NCBI GenBank assembly: GCA_049671745.1
Contig: JBATVL010000089.1
Span: forward strand, 78,186-142,185
Reading direction: 5' to 3'
Source of the DNA: SNAP01 sp049671745
GTDB taxonomy: Bacteria > Bacteroidota > Bacteroidia > Bacteroidales > Marinifilaceae
DNA length: 64,000 nt
In this document: piece after piece, positions 1 to 7,921 of the stretch
Layout of the letters: every line of letters starts with the position of its first letter
How positions within the stretch are numbered: position 1 is the first letter of the stretch
The notes under the pieces: generated by a model
The model's database searches: none
Seen by the model: only the letters and a program-made list of their open reading frames with translations
Told to the model about the DNA's origin: nothing
Position numbers and translations under genes: made by a program

Positions 1-804
1 GAAACAGCCTGTACCATAAGTGTTTTTAACCATACCAGGTTCTGTACACATTTGTCCAAATAATGCAGCTTGTTGATCTCCTGCTATTCCAGCTATTGGC
101 ACTTTATGTGCAAAAAGAGTAGTTGTAGTATGTGCATAGACTTCACTTGATGAGCAAACTTCAGGAAGCAATGATTCTGGAATATTAAATAAATCTAATA
201 GTTCCTTATCCCAACTCATAGTGTTGATATTATATATCATTGTTCTACTAGCGTTAGAAACATCGGTAACATGACGTCCTCCTCTAGTAAATTTCCAAAT
301 AAGCCAAGTATCTACAGTTCCGAAAGCTAATTCTCCTTTTTCTGCTCTTTCTCTAGCGCCTTCTACATTTTCAAGTAGCCAGTGTATTTTAGTAGCTGAA
401 AAATAAGAATCTAAAAGAAGTCCTGTTTTTGATTTGATCATATCCTCATGACCCATAGCTTTCATCTTATCGCAGTATCCCGAAGTACGTCTATCTTGCC
501 AAACAATAGCATTATATATTGGTTCACCAGTTGCTCTATCCCAAATTATAGTAGTCTCTCTTTGGTTTGTAATACCTATACCTGCAATATCTAAACCTGT
601 AATGCCAAGTTTAGATATAGCTTCAGCAGCTACACTTGCTTGTGATGACCAAATTTCATTAGGATCGTGTTCAACCCATCCTTCTTTAGGGAAGAATTGT
701 TCGAACTCTTTCTGTGCTGATGAGCACATTTCTCCCTTTTTATTATACAATATAGCTCTTGAACTTGTTGTTCCTTGGTCTAGTGATAAGATAAATTTTT
801 CCAT
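1..804 (-). CDS. glpK: Glycerol kinase, C-terminal part cut off by window edge
   Basis: Glycerol kinase phosphorylates glycerol to sn-glycerol 3-phosphate with ATP in the cytoplasm (FGGY carbohydrate kinase family). The first 268 residues are visible, starting MEKFILSLDQGTTSSRAI. They include the N-terminal phosphate-binding segment DQGTTSSRA, the substrate region with NQRETT and WQDRRT, and GIAGDQQAALFGQ near the cut. A complete protein is about 500 residues, so roughly half lies beyond base 1. The frame is open throughout. It is transcribed divergently from gltX. The partner genes glpF or glpD would lie outside the window and cannot be judged. Confidence 0.95.
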   Translation of the reverse strand, partial: MEKFILSLDQGTTSSRAILYNKKGEMCSSAQKEFEQFFPKEGWVEHDPNEIWSSQASVAAEAISKLGITGLDIAGIGITNQRETTIIWDRATGEPIYNAIVWQDRRTSGYCDKMKAMGHEDMIKSKTGLLLDSYFSATKIHWLLENVEGARERAEKGELAFGTVDTWLIWKFTRGGRHVTDVSNASRTMIYNINTMSWDKELLDLFNIPESLLPEVCSSSEVYAHTTTTLFAHKVPIAGIAGDQQAALFGQMCTEPGMVKNTYGTGCF

Positions 805-1126
805 AACTTAGAATGCTTTATTAGATAATCTTTTGTTTTAATAAAAATACAATCGTTTGCGTTAGTTAGGTGTGGTTATAGGAATAATTAAAAGAATTAT
901 AATGTTTCATTTTGATTAGTCCTTATGTAAAAATATAAATTATACGTAGTTATGCAAAGTACCTAGCATAGATTAGATGAATTCTAAATAATAAGTACTG
1001 AAAGTTAGAGCTTTAGCTTATTGAAATTTATGCTATCGTTTCCGTAGATAATTGTATTTTTTACGAATAGTTTCCATATTATCTACATTTTCCTAACTTT
1101 GTAGCTGCTAAATAAAACAGAATCAG
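805..1126. other. Divergent intergenic region glpK / gltX
   Basis: This 322-base AT-rich spacer lies between divergent genes. No reading frame with coding character was seen. The end nearest gltX carries a good Bacteroidetes-type promoter, listed separately. I could not find a convincing two-box promoter for glpK on the other strand. Confidence 0.6.
1071..1101 (+). promoter_or_regulatory. Promoter of gltX
   Basis: A -33-like TTTC (1071-1074) is followed after 19 bases by the -7 box TAACTTTG (1094-1101). This fits the Bacteroidetes pattern TTTG-N19-TAnnTTTG with one mismatch. Transcription would start about 20 bases before the gltX ATG. Confidence 0.7.
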
Positions 1127-2647
1127 ATGAATAAAGAAGTTAGAGTACGATTTGCCCCAAGTCCAACTGGGCCATTACATATGGGAGGAGTAAGAACTGC
1201 TCTTTTCAATTATCTTTTTGCTAGAAAAAACGGTGGTAAATTTTTACTACGTATTGAAGACACAGATCAAACAAGATATGTGGCAGGAGCAGAAGATTAT
1301 ATAGTGGAAGCTCTTAATTGGTGTGGTATAACAATTGATGAGGGAATAACTGTAGGTGGTGAGTATGGACCGTACAAGCAATCGGAAAGAAAACCTATGT
1401 ATAAGCAATATGCCGATCAGTTAATAGAATCTGGTAATGCATATTATGCTTTTGATACAGCAGAAGAGCTTGACGCAGCTAGAACTAAGTGCGAAGAGAA
1501 CAAGCAAACATTTATATATAATGCTTCTACAAGAGCAAATCTTAATAACTCATTAGTTCTTTCGAAAGAAGCTACTCAAGAATTATTAGATGCAAATACT
1601 CCTTATGTAGTACGTTTTAAGATGCCAGAGGGTGAGATTCTTAAAATGAATGACATGATTCGTAAAGAGGTGTCTTTCCAAACTTCTCTTCTTGATGATA
1701 AGGTTCTTTATAAGTCAGACGGAATGCCTACATATCATTTGGCAAACGTGGTTGACGATTATTGCATGAAGATTTCTCACGTAATTCGTGGTGAAGAATG
1801 GTTGCCTTCTATGCCTTTACATGTTCTTTTATATAAGACATTAGGATGGGAAGCAGAAATGCCAGAATTTGCACATTTACCTTTAATTCTTAAGCCAGTA
1901 GGTAAAGGAAAACTTTCTAAGAGAGATGGTGACAAGTTAGGTTTTCCAGTTTTTCCATTATTATGGAAAGATCCAAAAACTCAAGATACTGCATCAGGAT
2001 ACCGTGAGGATGGATATTTCCCAGAGGCTTTCATTAACATGTTAGCTCTTTTAGGATGGAATCCTGGTACTGAACAAGAAATTTTCTCTTTAGATGAACT
2101 TTGCGAAATCTTTACTCTTGATAGAGTAGGAAAATCAGGTTCTAAGTTCGATCCAGAGAAAACAAAATGGTTCAATCACCAATATCTTATTAACAAACCT
2201 GCTGCTGAAGTAGCTGAATTATTCAAGATAGATTTAGATTCTAAGTCAGTGAATTACGATGGTATTGATGTTGCAAGAATTTGCGGTTTAGTTAAAGATA
2301 GATCTCAATTTATTTCTGATTTATGGGACCAATCTTCATTCTTCTTTGTTACTCCTGAGGAGTATGATGCAAAGGCTACTAAGAAGAACTGGAAAGAGGG
2401 AACTGCAGAATTAATGACTGAGCTTAAAGGTATTTTAGAGGGAATGGAAGATTTCACTGCTGAAGTAACTGAGCCTATCGTTAAGGAGTGGATTACTTCT
2501 AAAGAAATCGGTTTTGGTAAGGTTATGAATCCTTTCCGTTTAGCTATTGTTGGTGCTGGTAAAGGCCCACATATGTTCGATATTATCGAAATTATTGGTA
2601 AAGAAGAAACTCTTAAGAGACTTGATAAAGCTATTGCTTCTCTTTAA
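1127..2647 (+). CDS. gltX: Glutamyl-tRNA synthetase
   Basis: GltX charges tRNA-Glu with glutamate in the cytoplasm (class I synthetase). The HIGH-type motif is PSPTGPLHMGG, with H18, and the KMSKS-type motif is KGKLSKRDGD near residue 263. At 506 residues it has normal length for the Bacteroidetes form, including the GFPVFPL insertion after the KMSKS loop. The ATG at 1127 lies about 25 bases after the -7 box and begins directly with the conserved N-terminus. It is a single-gene unit closed by hairpins at 2699-2776. Two tRNA-Glu genes, its substrate, lie at about 32.3 kb. Confidence 0.98.
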   Translation: MNKEVRVRFAPSPTGPLHMGGVRTALFNYLFARKNGGKFLLRIEDTDQTRYVAGAEDYIVEALNWCGITIDEGITVGGEYGPYKQSERKPMYKQYADQLIESGNAYYAFDTAEELDAARTKCEENKQTFIYNASTRANLNNSLVLSKEATQELLDANTPYVVRFKMPEGEILKMNDMIRKEVSFQTSLLDDKVLYKSDGMPTYHLANVVDDYCMKISHVIRGEEWLPSMPLHVLLYKTLGWEAEMPEFAHLPLILKPVGKGKLSKRDGDKLGFPVFPLLWKDPKTQDTASGYREDGYFPEAFINMLALLGWNPGTEQEIFSLDELCEIFTLDRVGKSGSKFDPEKTKWFNHQYLINKPAAEVAELFKIDLDSKSVNYDGIDVARICGLVKDRSQFISDLWDQSSFFFVTPEEYDAKATKKNWKEGTAELMTELKGILEGMEDFTAEVTEPIVKEWITSKEIGFGKVMNPFRLAIVGAGKGPHMFDIIEIIGKEETLKRLDKAIASL

Positions 2648-2698
2648 GAATCTATTATTAAAATATATTAAAAAGATCATCCTTTACGGATGGTATGA

Positions 2699-2734
2699 GT
2701 GTCCCTGAAATCTGGTAATTAGATTTCGGGACAC
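2699..2734 (+). terminator. Hairpin after gltX
   Basis: A stem starting gtgtccc and closing gggacac, with one bulged base and a 7-base loop, is followed by a T-rich run (ttgtcttttgt). It sits 52 bases after the gltX stop. Confidence 0.6.
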
Positions 2735-2751
2735 TTGTCTTTTGTATTAAA

Positions 2752-2776
2752 AAAAGGCTCCCAATAGGAGCCTTTT
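2752..2776. terminator. Bidirectional terminator between gltX and the epimerase
   Basis: A perfect 10-bp stem, aaaaggctcc / ggagcctttt, has a 5-base loop and A/T tails on both sides. It is placed between two convergent genes, so it can serve both. Confidence 0.8.
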
Positions 2777-2799
2777 AAAATATATCTAAATATAAAATC

Positions 2800-3768
2800 T
2801 TACTTAGTTTCTAAAGTAGCTAATTTAGCTTTCACTTTAGCAAGCATATCAGTAGTCATAGAAGTTAAGTCATACTCAGGCTTCCAATCCCACTCAGCTC
2901 TAGCACAAGAATCATCCATCTTGTTAGGCCAGCTATTAGCAATTGCTTGTTTCACTTCATCAACATTATAGTCCATAGTGAAATCAGGCATATGTTTCTT
3001 AATCTCAGCAGCAACTTGAGAAGGCTCAAAACTCATAGAAGCAATATTGAAAGAGTTTCTATGAACAAGTCTAGTAGGATCAGCCTCCATCACCTGTACA
3101 GCAGCTCTAAGAGCATCTGGCATATACATCATATCCATATAAGTACCTTCAGCAATATTAGAAGTAAATGTACCTTTACGAACAGCCTCGTAGAATACCT
3201 CAACAGCATAATCAGTTGTTCCGCCACCAGGAAGAGTCACATAAGAAACGATTCCAGGGAAACGTACCGAACGTGTATCTACACCAAAACGATGGTGATA
3301 ATAGTCGCTCATTAATTCACCAGAAACTTTACATACTCCGTAAATGGTCGTATTTGATCGTTGTAGAGTATCTTGAGGAGTATTATCTTTAGGAGTATCG
3401 TTACCAAAAGCACCTATTGAAGATGGAGTAAATACTGCACATCCGTTATCTTTAGCTATGTTTAGAGAGTTAGTTAAAGCTCCCATATTGATTTTCCATG
3501 CTAATAATGGATCTTTTTCACCTGTAGCAGAAAGAAGAGCCACAAGGTTATATATTGCGTCTATATTATGTTTTTTTACTACTGCAGCGTATCCTTCACC
3601 ATCAAGAGCGTTAATCTCTTCGAATGGACCTTGTTCTGCTAATGCAATACATTTGTTTTTATCTATATCTGCTGCAACAACATTGTTTGTTCCGTAGATA
3701 CTTCTTAAATAAGGAACTAGTTCTGAACCGATTTGTCCACCGGCACCTAATACAAGAATCTTTTTCAT
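2800..3768 (-). CDS. NAD-dependent epimerase/dehydratase, probably SDR-type L-threonine 3-dehydrogenase
   Basis: This 322-residue extended short-chain dehydrogenase starts with the Rossmann motif GAGGQIG (residues 8-14). It carries the catalytic YxxxK as YGVCK near residue 143, with an upstream PSS(I)GAFG stretch supplying the serine. The overall pattern (GGQIG, PGGGTTDYAVE, the DMMYMPDALRA region) matches the UDP-galactose-epimerase-like threonine dehydrogenases common in Bacteroidetes. These oxidise L-threonine to 2-amino-3-ketobutyrate. A sugar-nucleotide epimerase cannot be wholly excluded, and no kbl partner lies next to it. It appears monocistronic. A -7-like TACATTTG lies upstream on the minus strand at 3862-3869. 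Confidence 0.8.
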   Translation of the reverse strand: MKKILVLGAGGQIGSELVPYLRSIYGTNNVVAADIDKNKCIALAEQGPFEEINALDGEGYAAVVKKHNIDAIYNLVALLSATGEKDPLLAWKINMGALTNSLNIAKDNGCAVFTPSSIGAFGNDTPKDNTPQDTLQRSNTTIYGVCKVSGELMSDYYHHRFGVDTRSVRFPGIVSYVTLPGGGTTDYAVEVFYEAVRKGTFTSNIAEGTYMDMMYMPDALRAAVQVMEADPTRLVHRNSFNIASMSFEPSQVAAEIKKHMPDFTMDYNVDEVKQAIANSWPNKMDDSCARAEWDWKPEYDLTSMTTDMLAKVKAKLATLETK

Positions 3769-3938
3769 CTTTATATATGTTATTTGTAATGATAGTGCTT
3801 GAAATTTTTCTCTCTAGACTTAACGTATTACAAATACTTGTCTTCTAGTCTCAAACGATTGCAAATGTATATAATTATTGAAAAATTTCTTTATTTTTTA
3901 TTAAAAATATTTGTTAAATTTTCATAAGACTTAAGAGT

Positions 3939-4421
3939 CTAGAATAGAGCGTCTTCAGTCTTGTTTGCTTCCTCGTATCCTGTATCCGCCTTTAAGTTGG
4001 AACCCATGGCAGCTTCTACAGCTAGAGTATCACATCTCTCGTTGTAAATGTTGTCGGCATGACCTTTTACCCAAATTAATTTTACATTATGCTTTTTGTA
4101 TATATCTAGGAACCTGCACCATAGGTCTGGATTTTTCTTGTCTTTGAAGTTTTTCTTTACCCATCCAAATACCCATTTCTTTTCAACAGCATCAACTACA
4201 TATTTTGAATCGGAGTATACAGTTACATTAGATTTTTCTTTTTTAAGAGCTTCTAAAGAAACAATAACTCCTAGTAATTCCATTCTGTTATTGGTAGTTT
4301 TTCTGAAACCCTCAGATAGTTCCTTTCTATGTTTACCAGCCATTAATACTGCTCCATAGCCACCTGGTCCTGGATTTCCTCTTGAGGATCCGTCTGTATA
4401 TACTATTATTTCTCCTGCCAT
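3939..4421 (-). CDS. rnhA: Ribonuclease HI
   Basis: RNase HI cleaves the RNA strand of RNA-DNA hybrids, removing primers and R-loops. All four metal-binding acidic residues are visible: D10 (VYTDGS), E48 (NRMELL), D71 (YSDSK) and D131 (ERCDTLA), with spacing close to the E. coli enzyme. The catalytic-loop histidine is in WVKGHADN. The 160-residue length is typical of a stand-alone RNase H domain, without the N-terminal hybrid-binding domain seen in some Bacteroidetes RNases H. It appears monocistronic. A possible -7 box (TACTTTTG on the minus strand, 4447-4454) lies just upstream, next to the terminator of the preceding gene. Confidence 0.96.
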   Translation of the reverse strand: MAGEIIVYTDGSSRGNPGPGGYGAVLMAGKHRKELSEGFRKTTNNRMELLGVIVSLEALKKEKSNVTVYSDSKYVVDAVEKKWVFGWVKKNFKDKKNPDLWCRFLDIYKKHNVKLIWVKGHADNIYNERCDTLAVEAAMGSNLKADTGYEEANKTEDALF

Positions 4422-4455
4422 TATTTCTTTTTTTGTGGTATGTTAACAAAAGTAC

Positions 4456-4494
4456 AAAAAAAAAAGGAGTCATTAACTTTTCAGTTTCGACTCC
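4456..4494 (-). terminator. Terminator of the small secreted-protein gene
   Basis: On the minus strand a ggagtc / gactcc stem with a 17-base loop ends in a run of about ten T. It lies 38 bases past the stop of the 109-residue gene. Confidence 0.65.
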
Positions 4495-4531
4495 GTTTTG
4501 TATAAAGTATGAGTAATGTTTTCTTCATCTT

Positions 4532-4861
4532 TTATGATTTCTTTTTGAATAAATTTACTAGATTTTCATATATGCTTACGCTTATAGAATCGATATCACT
4601 TTCTTCTTTGATTTCATCTCTTAAAGATAACTCATTGAAAAGATCTTCATATATGTTTAAATCTTCTTGATCTTGATTTTCTTCTTCTAAAGTAGAATTT
4701 GTATAATAATTCTCAAAATCGTTAAAGATTGAGTTATATAAATTTAGAGAGCTTTGTTCTTCTGTCATCACAACGTTCTTGTCGCTTGTAAACATTATTT
4801 GAGAATTTACATTGATAATTGTGATAAGAATGATTCCGAATATTAATATTGACTTTTTCAT
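4532..4861 (-). CDS. Hypothetical small secreted acidic protein
   Basis: I recognise no family for this 109-residue protein. It starts with a clear Sec signal peptide (MKKSILIFGIILITIINVNS, then Q). The mature part is strongly acidic and Glu/Asp/Asn-rich (for example EEENQDQEDLNIYEDLF), then ends in a short basic tail, LFKKKS. No cysteine or repeat is present. A terminator follows directly, which supports a real transcription unit. Its neighbours rnhA and the tRNA-Val pair give no functional hint. Codon use and base composition resemble the surroundings. Confidence 0.6.
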   Translation of the reverse strand: MKKSILIFGIILITIINVNSQIMFTSDKNVVMTEEQSSLNLYNSIFNDFENYYTNSTLEEENQDQEDLNIYEDLFNELSLRDEIKEESDIDSISVSIYENLVNLFKKKS

Positions 4862-5323
4862 GATCTTTAGTTTTTAAGGGTTTCTGACCAATATAGTTCA
4901 AAGAGTGTGCCAAACTAGCTAATGCTCTAAAAATCAGTATATTGTATAAAATGATCATTATAGAATACTGTACGAAAATGTACAAGTACTGTATCAAAGA
5001 GAATCTTTTTAAGAAATTATTAAGGATGTTTAGAAGCTTTATTTAGTTATACTAAGTTAATCATCCTTTTGTTTCAACTTTATCGTTTCTATGTTCAATG
5101 TTCGGTCAGTATATGATCTTTTATCGCAGACTGACCGTAAATTGGGTGCAGTTTGTTCTTTTTCTGGTCAAACGTTTTAGAAATATGATAAAAATTTGTA
5201 CTTGTGTTGTTTGGGTGATTTATATATTGTGAAGTGAATTATAGAAGAAATGTTTTTGAAGATGTGCTTTCTTATTTATAAAAAGCATAAAAAAAAAGGA
5301 AAACATAAATGTTTTCCTTTTCG
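4862..5323. other. Gene-free stretch between the small secreted gene and the tRNA-Val pair
   Basis: About 460 AT-rich bases hold the upstream region of the minus-strand small secreted gene and, at the far end, the tRNA-Val terminator. Open frames here are short and lack coding character. I see no repeat, RNA gene or convincing two-box promoter in the middle part. Confidence 0.5.
5294..5321 (-). terminator. Terminator of the tRNA-Val unit
   Basis: An 11-bp perfect stem (aaaggaaaac paired with gttttccttt) has a 6-base loop. On the minus strand it is followed by a T run of about ten bases. It starts 3 bases past the second tRNA-Val. Confidence 0.8.
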
Positions 5324-5398
5324 TGGGCGATATAGGATTCGAACCTATGACCCCTTGGGTGTAAACCAAGTGCTCTGAACCAACTGAGCTAATCGCCC
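5324..5398 (-). tRNA. tRNA-Val (UAC), distal copy
   Basis: The minus strand folds as a 75-base cloverleaf. The acceptor GGGCGAT pairs with ATCGCCC, followed by discriminator A. The anticodon arm is CTTGG-TTTACAC-CCAAG, giving anticodon UAC (valine), and the T arm contains GGTTCGAATCC. CCA is not encoded. It is identical to the copy at 5431-5505 and co-transcribed with it. Confidence 0.95.
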
Positions 5399-5430
5399 GA
5401 TAAATACGCTAAAAGTTTTCTTATAAAGAG

Positions 5431-5505
5431 TGGGCGATATAGGATTCGAACCTATGACCCCTTGGGTGTAAACCAAGTGCTCTGAACCAACTGAGCTAAT
5501 CGCCC
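5431..5505 (-). tRNA. tRNA-Val (UAC), promoter-proximal copy
   Basis: This 75-base cloverleaf on the minus strand is identical to its neighbour and separated from it by 32 bases. The anticodon is UAC. It lies 19 bases downstream of a clear promoter and is the first gene of the two-tRNA unit. Confidence 0.95.
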
Positions 5506-5524
5506 TTAGCGTTTTATTGCGTTG

Positions 5525-5555
5525 CAAAGATAGGTGCTTTTTCTATTTCCTGCAA
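5525..5555 (-). promoter_or_regulatory. Promoter of the tRNA-Val pair
   Basis: On the minus strand TTG (5553-5555) is followed after 20 bases by TATCTTTG (5525-5532), matching the Bacteroidetes -33/-7 pattern. Initiation would fall a few bases before the first tRNA. Confidence 0.75.
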
Positions 5556-5604
5556 GTCTTTTACAATTTTTTTTTTGAGTTTTTTAATGAAAAAAACCTA
5601 AGCT

Positions 5605-5638
5605 TTTGAAAATCAATGCATCTTTTTAAGTATTTTTG
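5605..5638 (+). promoter_or_regulatory. Promoter of rnr
   Basis: TTTG (5605-5608) and TATTTTTG (5631-5638) both match consensus, but the 22-base spacer is slightly long. The -7 box ends 20 bases before the rnr ATG. Confidence 0.55.
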
Positions 5639-5658
5639 TATTAGAAAAATTAGATTAT

Positions 5659-7911
5659 ATGTCGAAAAAGAAGAAAAAAGGAAAAAGTAAGGGTTTAGGA
5701 AAGCGTGTGTTGTGTGATTCCATTAAGGGTTTATTCGAGAAAGAACCAGGTAGAGCATATAATTACAGACAGATTTCCAAAATATTAGATATAAAAACAG
5801 ATGGCGAGCGTAGACTTGTCTTCGAATCATTATACGAATTACAGGACAGTGGTGCCTTAAAAGAAGTAAGTACAGGTAAATTTAAATTGCTTTCTACCGA
5901 AAAATTGGGAGAACCTGCAAAACCAGATAGAAGAGATAGAAAAAGAAATCACCGAGAAGATAAAAGAGAATCGGATAGAGAGCCTAGACGTTCGGGAAGA
6001 AGAATTCCTGAGGGTAACCAAATAACAGGTGTTGTTGATATGACAGCTAGAGGTACAGCATATATTGTTACTGATGAGATGGAAGAAGATGTTTTCATTT
6101 CTATGGCTAACACTAATCATGCTCTACATAAGGATAAAGTAAAGGTTGTGGTTTATGCTCAAAAGCAAAAGCGTCAGCCAGAGGGTGAGATTATAGAAAT
6201 TTTAGAACGTCATAAAGAAACATTTGTTGGTACTTTAGACATCTCTGCAAATTTTGCATTTCTTGTTTCTGATTCTAAGAGAATGCCTTTTGATATATTT
6301 ATACCTATCAATAAACTTGGTGGTGCCGAGAACGGAGATAAAGTGATTGCTAAAATCTTCGATTGGCCACAAAGACAAAAGAATCCTGTTGGAGAAATTA
6401 TTACTGTTCTTGGTAAACCAGGAGACAATGAAACAGAGATGCATGCTATATTAGCTGAATTTGAACTTCCATATAAATTTACTGATGAGGTATTAAAGGC
6501 TGCTGAAGAGATTCCTGATACTATAACAGAAGAGGAGATTGCTAAAAGACGTGATTTTAGAAATATCACTACTTTCACTATAGACCCTGCTGATGCAAAA
6601 GATTTTGATGATGCTTTAAGTATTCAGAAACTTCCTAACGGTAATTGGGAAATAGGTGTGCATATTGCTGATGTTTCTCATTACGTTACTCCTGGTGGAA
6701 TATTAGACAAAGAGGCTTATGCCCGTGCTACTTCAGTTTATCTTGTAGATAGAGTAGTGGCTATGCTTCCAGAACGTATCTCTAATGGTATTTGTTCTCT
6801 TCGTCCAAATGAAGAAAAACTTACTTTCTCTACTGTTTTCGAAATAGATGAGAATGCTAAGGTTGTGAATCACTGGATTGGAAGAACAGTTATTGAATCT
6901 GACAGAAGATATGCTTACGAAGAGGCACAAGAAATTATAGAGGGTGCAGAAGGCGATTTATCTGAAGAGATTAGAACTCTTAATGGTTTAGCTCAAGTTC
7001 TTAGACAAAAAAGATATAAGCATGGAGCTATTGATTTTGATAGAGAAGAAGTAAAATTCGATATAGATGAGAATGGTAAACCTCTTGGTGTCTACTTTAA
7101 AAGAGCAAAAGAAGCAAACAAACTTATTGAAGAGTTTATGCTTTTAGCTAATAAGTATGTTGCTATGTCGGTTGGTAAAGTTGCTGCAGACAGAAATGCT
7201 AAGACTTTTGTGTATCGTATTCATGATGTACCAAATCCTGATAAGTTAGAGAACTTTAACCGCTTTATTCAACGTTTCGGTTATGGTATCAAGACAGACT
7301 CTCGTAAGGCTGTAACAACTACTTTAAATGCTGTTCTTGCTGAAGTAAAAGAGAAACCAGAGGCTAATTTATTGGAAACTCTTGCCGTTAGAACTATGTC
7401 TAAGGCTAAGTATTCAGTTTCTAATATAGGTCATTATGGATTGTCTTTTGATTATTATTCTCATTTTACTTCTCCTATTCGTCGTTACCCTGATATGATG
7501 GTTCACCGTCTTATACAGATGTATCTTGATAAAGAGAAGTCGGTGAGTGCTGATATATATGAGGAGATGTGTAAACATTGCTCTGAGATGGAGGGTATAG
7601 CTGCTACTGCTGAACGTTCGTCTATTAAGTATAAGCAAGTTGAGTTTATGTCTGATAAACTTGGTGAAGAATTTTGGGGAACAATCTCTGGAGTTACTGA
7701 GTGGGGTATTTACGTTGAGCTTGATGAGAATAAATGTGAGGGAATGGTGAGTATATCCAATCTTGAGGATGATTTCTATGAGTTCGATGAGGCTAACTAT
7801 TCTATAGTTGGACGTAAACATCGTAAGGCTTATCAATTAGGTGATCACGTTAGAGTTAAGCTTGTTAAGGCTAATCTTGTTGCGAAGCAGATTGATTTCG
7901 AGATGATTTAA
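5659..7911 (+). CDS. rnr: Ribonuclease R
   Basis: RNase R is a processive 3'-to-5' exoribonuclease that degrades structured RNA. Domains in order: a Lys-rich N-terminus with a winged-helix-like segment (about 1-75), a basic linker, cold-shock/OB domains (about 120-270), the RNB catalytic domain with the metal-binding aspartates in DPADAKDFDDA (about 308-318) and FTSPIRRYPDMMVHR (about 603-617), and a C-terminal S1 domain (about 670-750). The 750-residue length is normal for the family. The start lies just after a two-box promoter. cstA follows after 10 bases, suggesting co-transcription. Confidence 0.97.
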   Translation: MSKKKKKGKSKGLGKRVLCDSIKGLFEKEPGRAYNYRQISKILDIKTDGERRLVFESLYELQDSGALKEVSTGKFKLLSTEKLGEPAKPDRRDRKRNHREDKRESDREPRRSGRRIPEGNQITGVVDMTARGTAYIVTDEMEEDVFISMANTNHALHKDKVKVVVYAQKQKRQPEGEIIEILERHKETFVGTLDISANFAFLVSDSKRMPFDIFIPINKLGGAENGDKVIAKIFDWPQRQKNPVGEIITVLGKPGDNETEMHAILAEFELPYKFTDEVLKAAEEIPDTITEEEIAKRRDFRNITTFTIDPADAKDFDDALSIQKLPNGNWEIGVHIADVSHYVTPGGILDKEAYARATSVYLVDRVVAMLPERISNGICSLRPNEEKLTFSTVFEIDENAKVVNHWIGRTVIESDRRYAYEEAQEIIEGAEGDLSEEIRTLNGLAQVLRQKRYKHGAIDFDREEVKFDIDENGKPLGVYFKRAKEANKLIEEFMLLANKYVAMSVGKVAADRNAKTFVYRIHDVPNPDKLENFNRFIQRFGYGIKTDSRKAVTTTLNAVLAEVKEKPEANLLETLAVRTMSKAKYSVSNIGHYGLSFDYYSHFTSPIRRYPDMMVHRLIQMYLDKEKSVSADIYEEMCKHCSEMEGIAATAERSSIKYKQVEFMSDKLGEEFWGTISGVTEWGIYVELDENKCEGMVSISNLEDDFYEFDEANYSIVGRKHRKAYQLGDHVRVKLVKANLVAKQIDFEMI

Positions 7912-7921
7912 ACTTAATAAT

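Noticed and set aside
4734..4997. Minus-strand open frame overlapping the small secreted protein gene
   Set aside because: The signal peptide and terminator support the frame at 4532-4861 instead; this frame has no recognisable features.
5345..5527. Open frame on the minus strand across the tRNA-Val pair
   Set aside because: It only reads through two identical tRNA genes; its internal repeat is the tRNA repeat.
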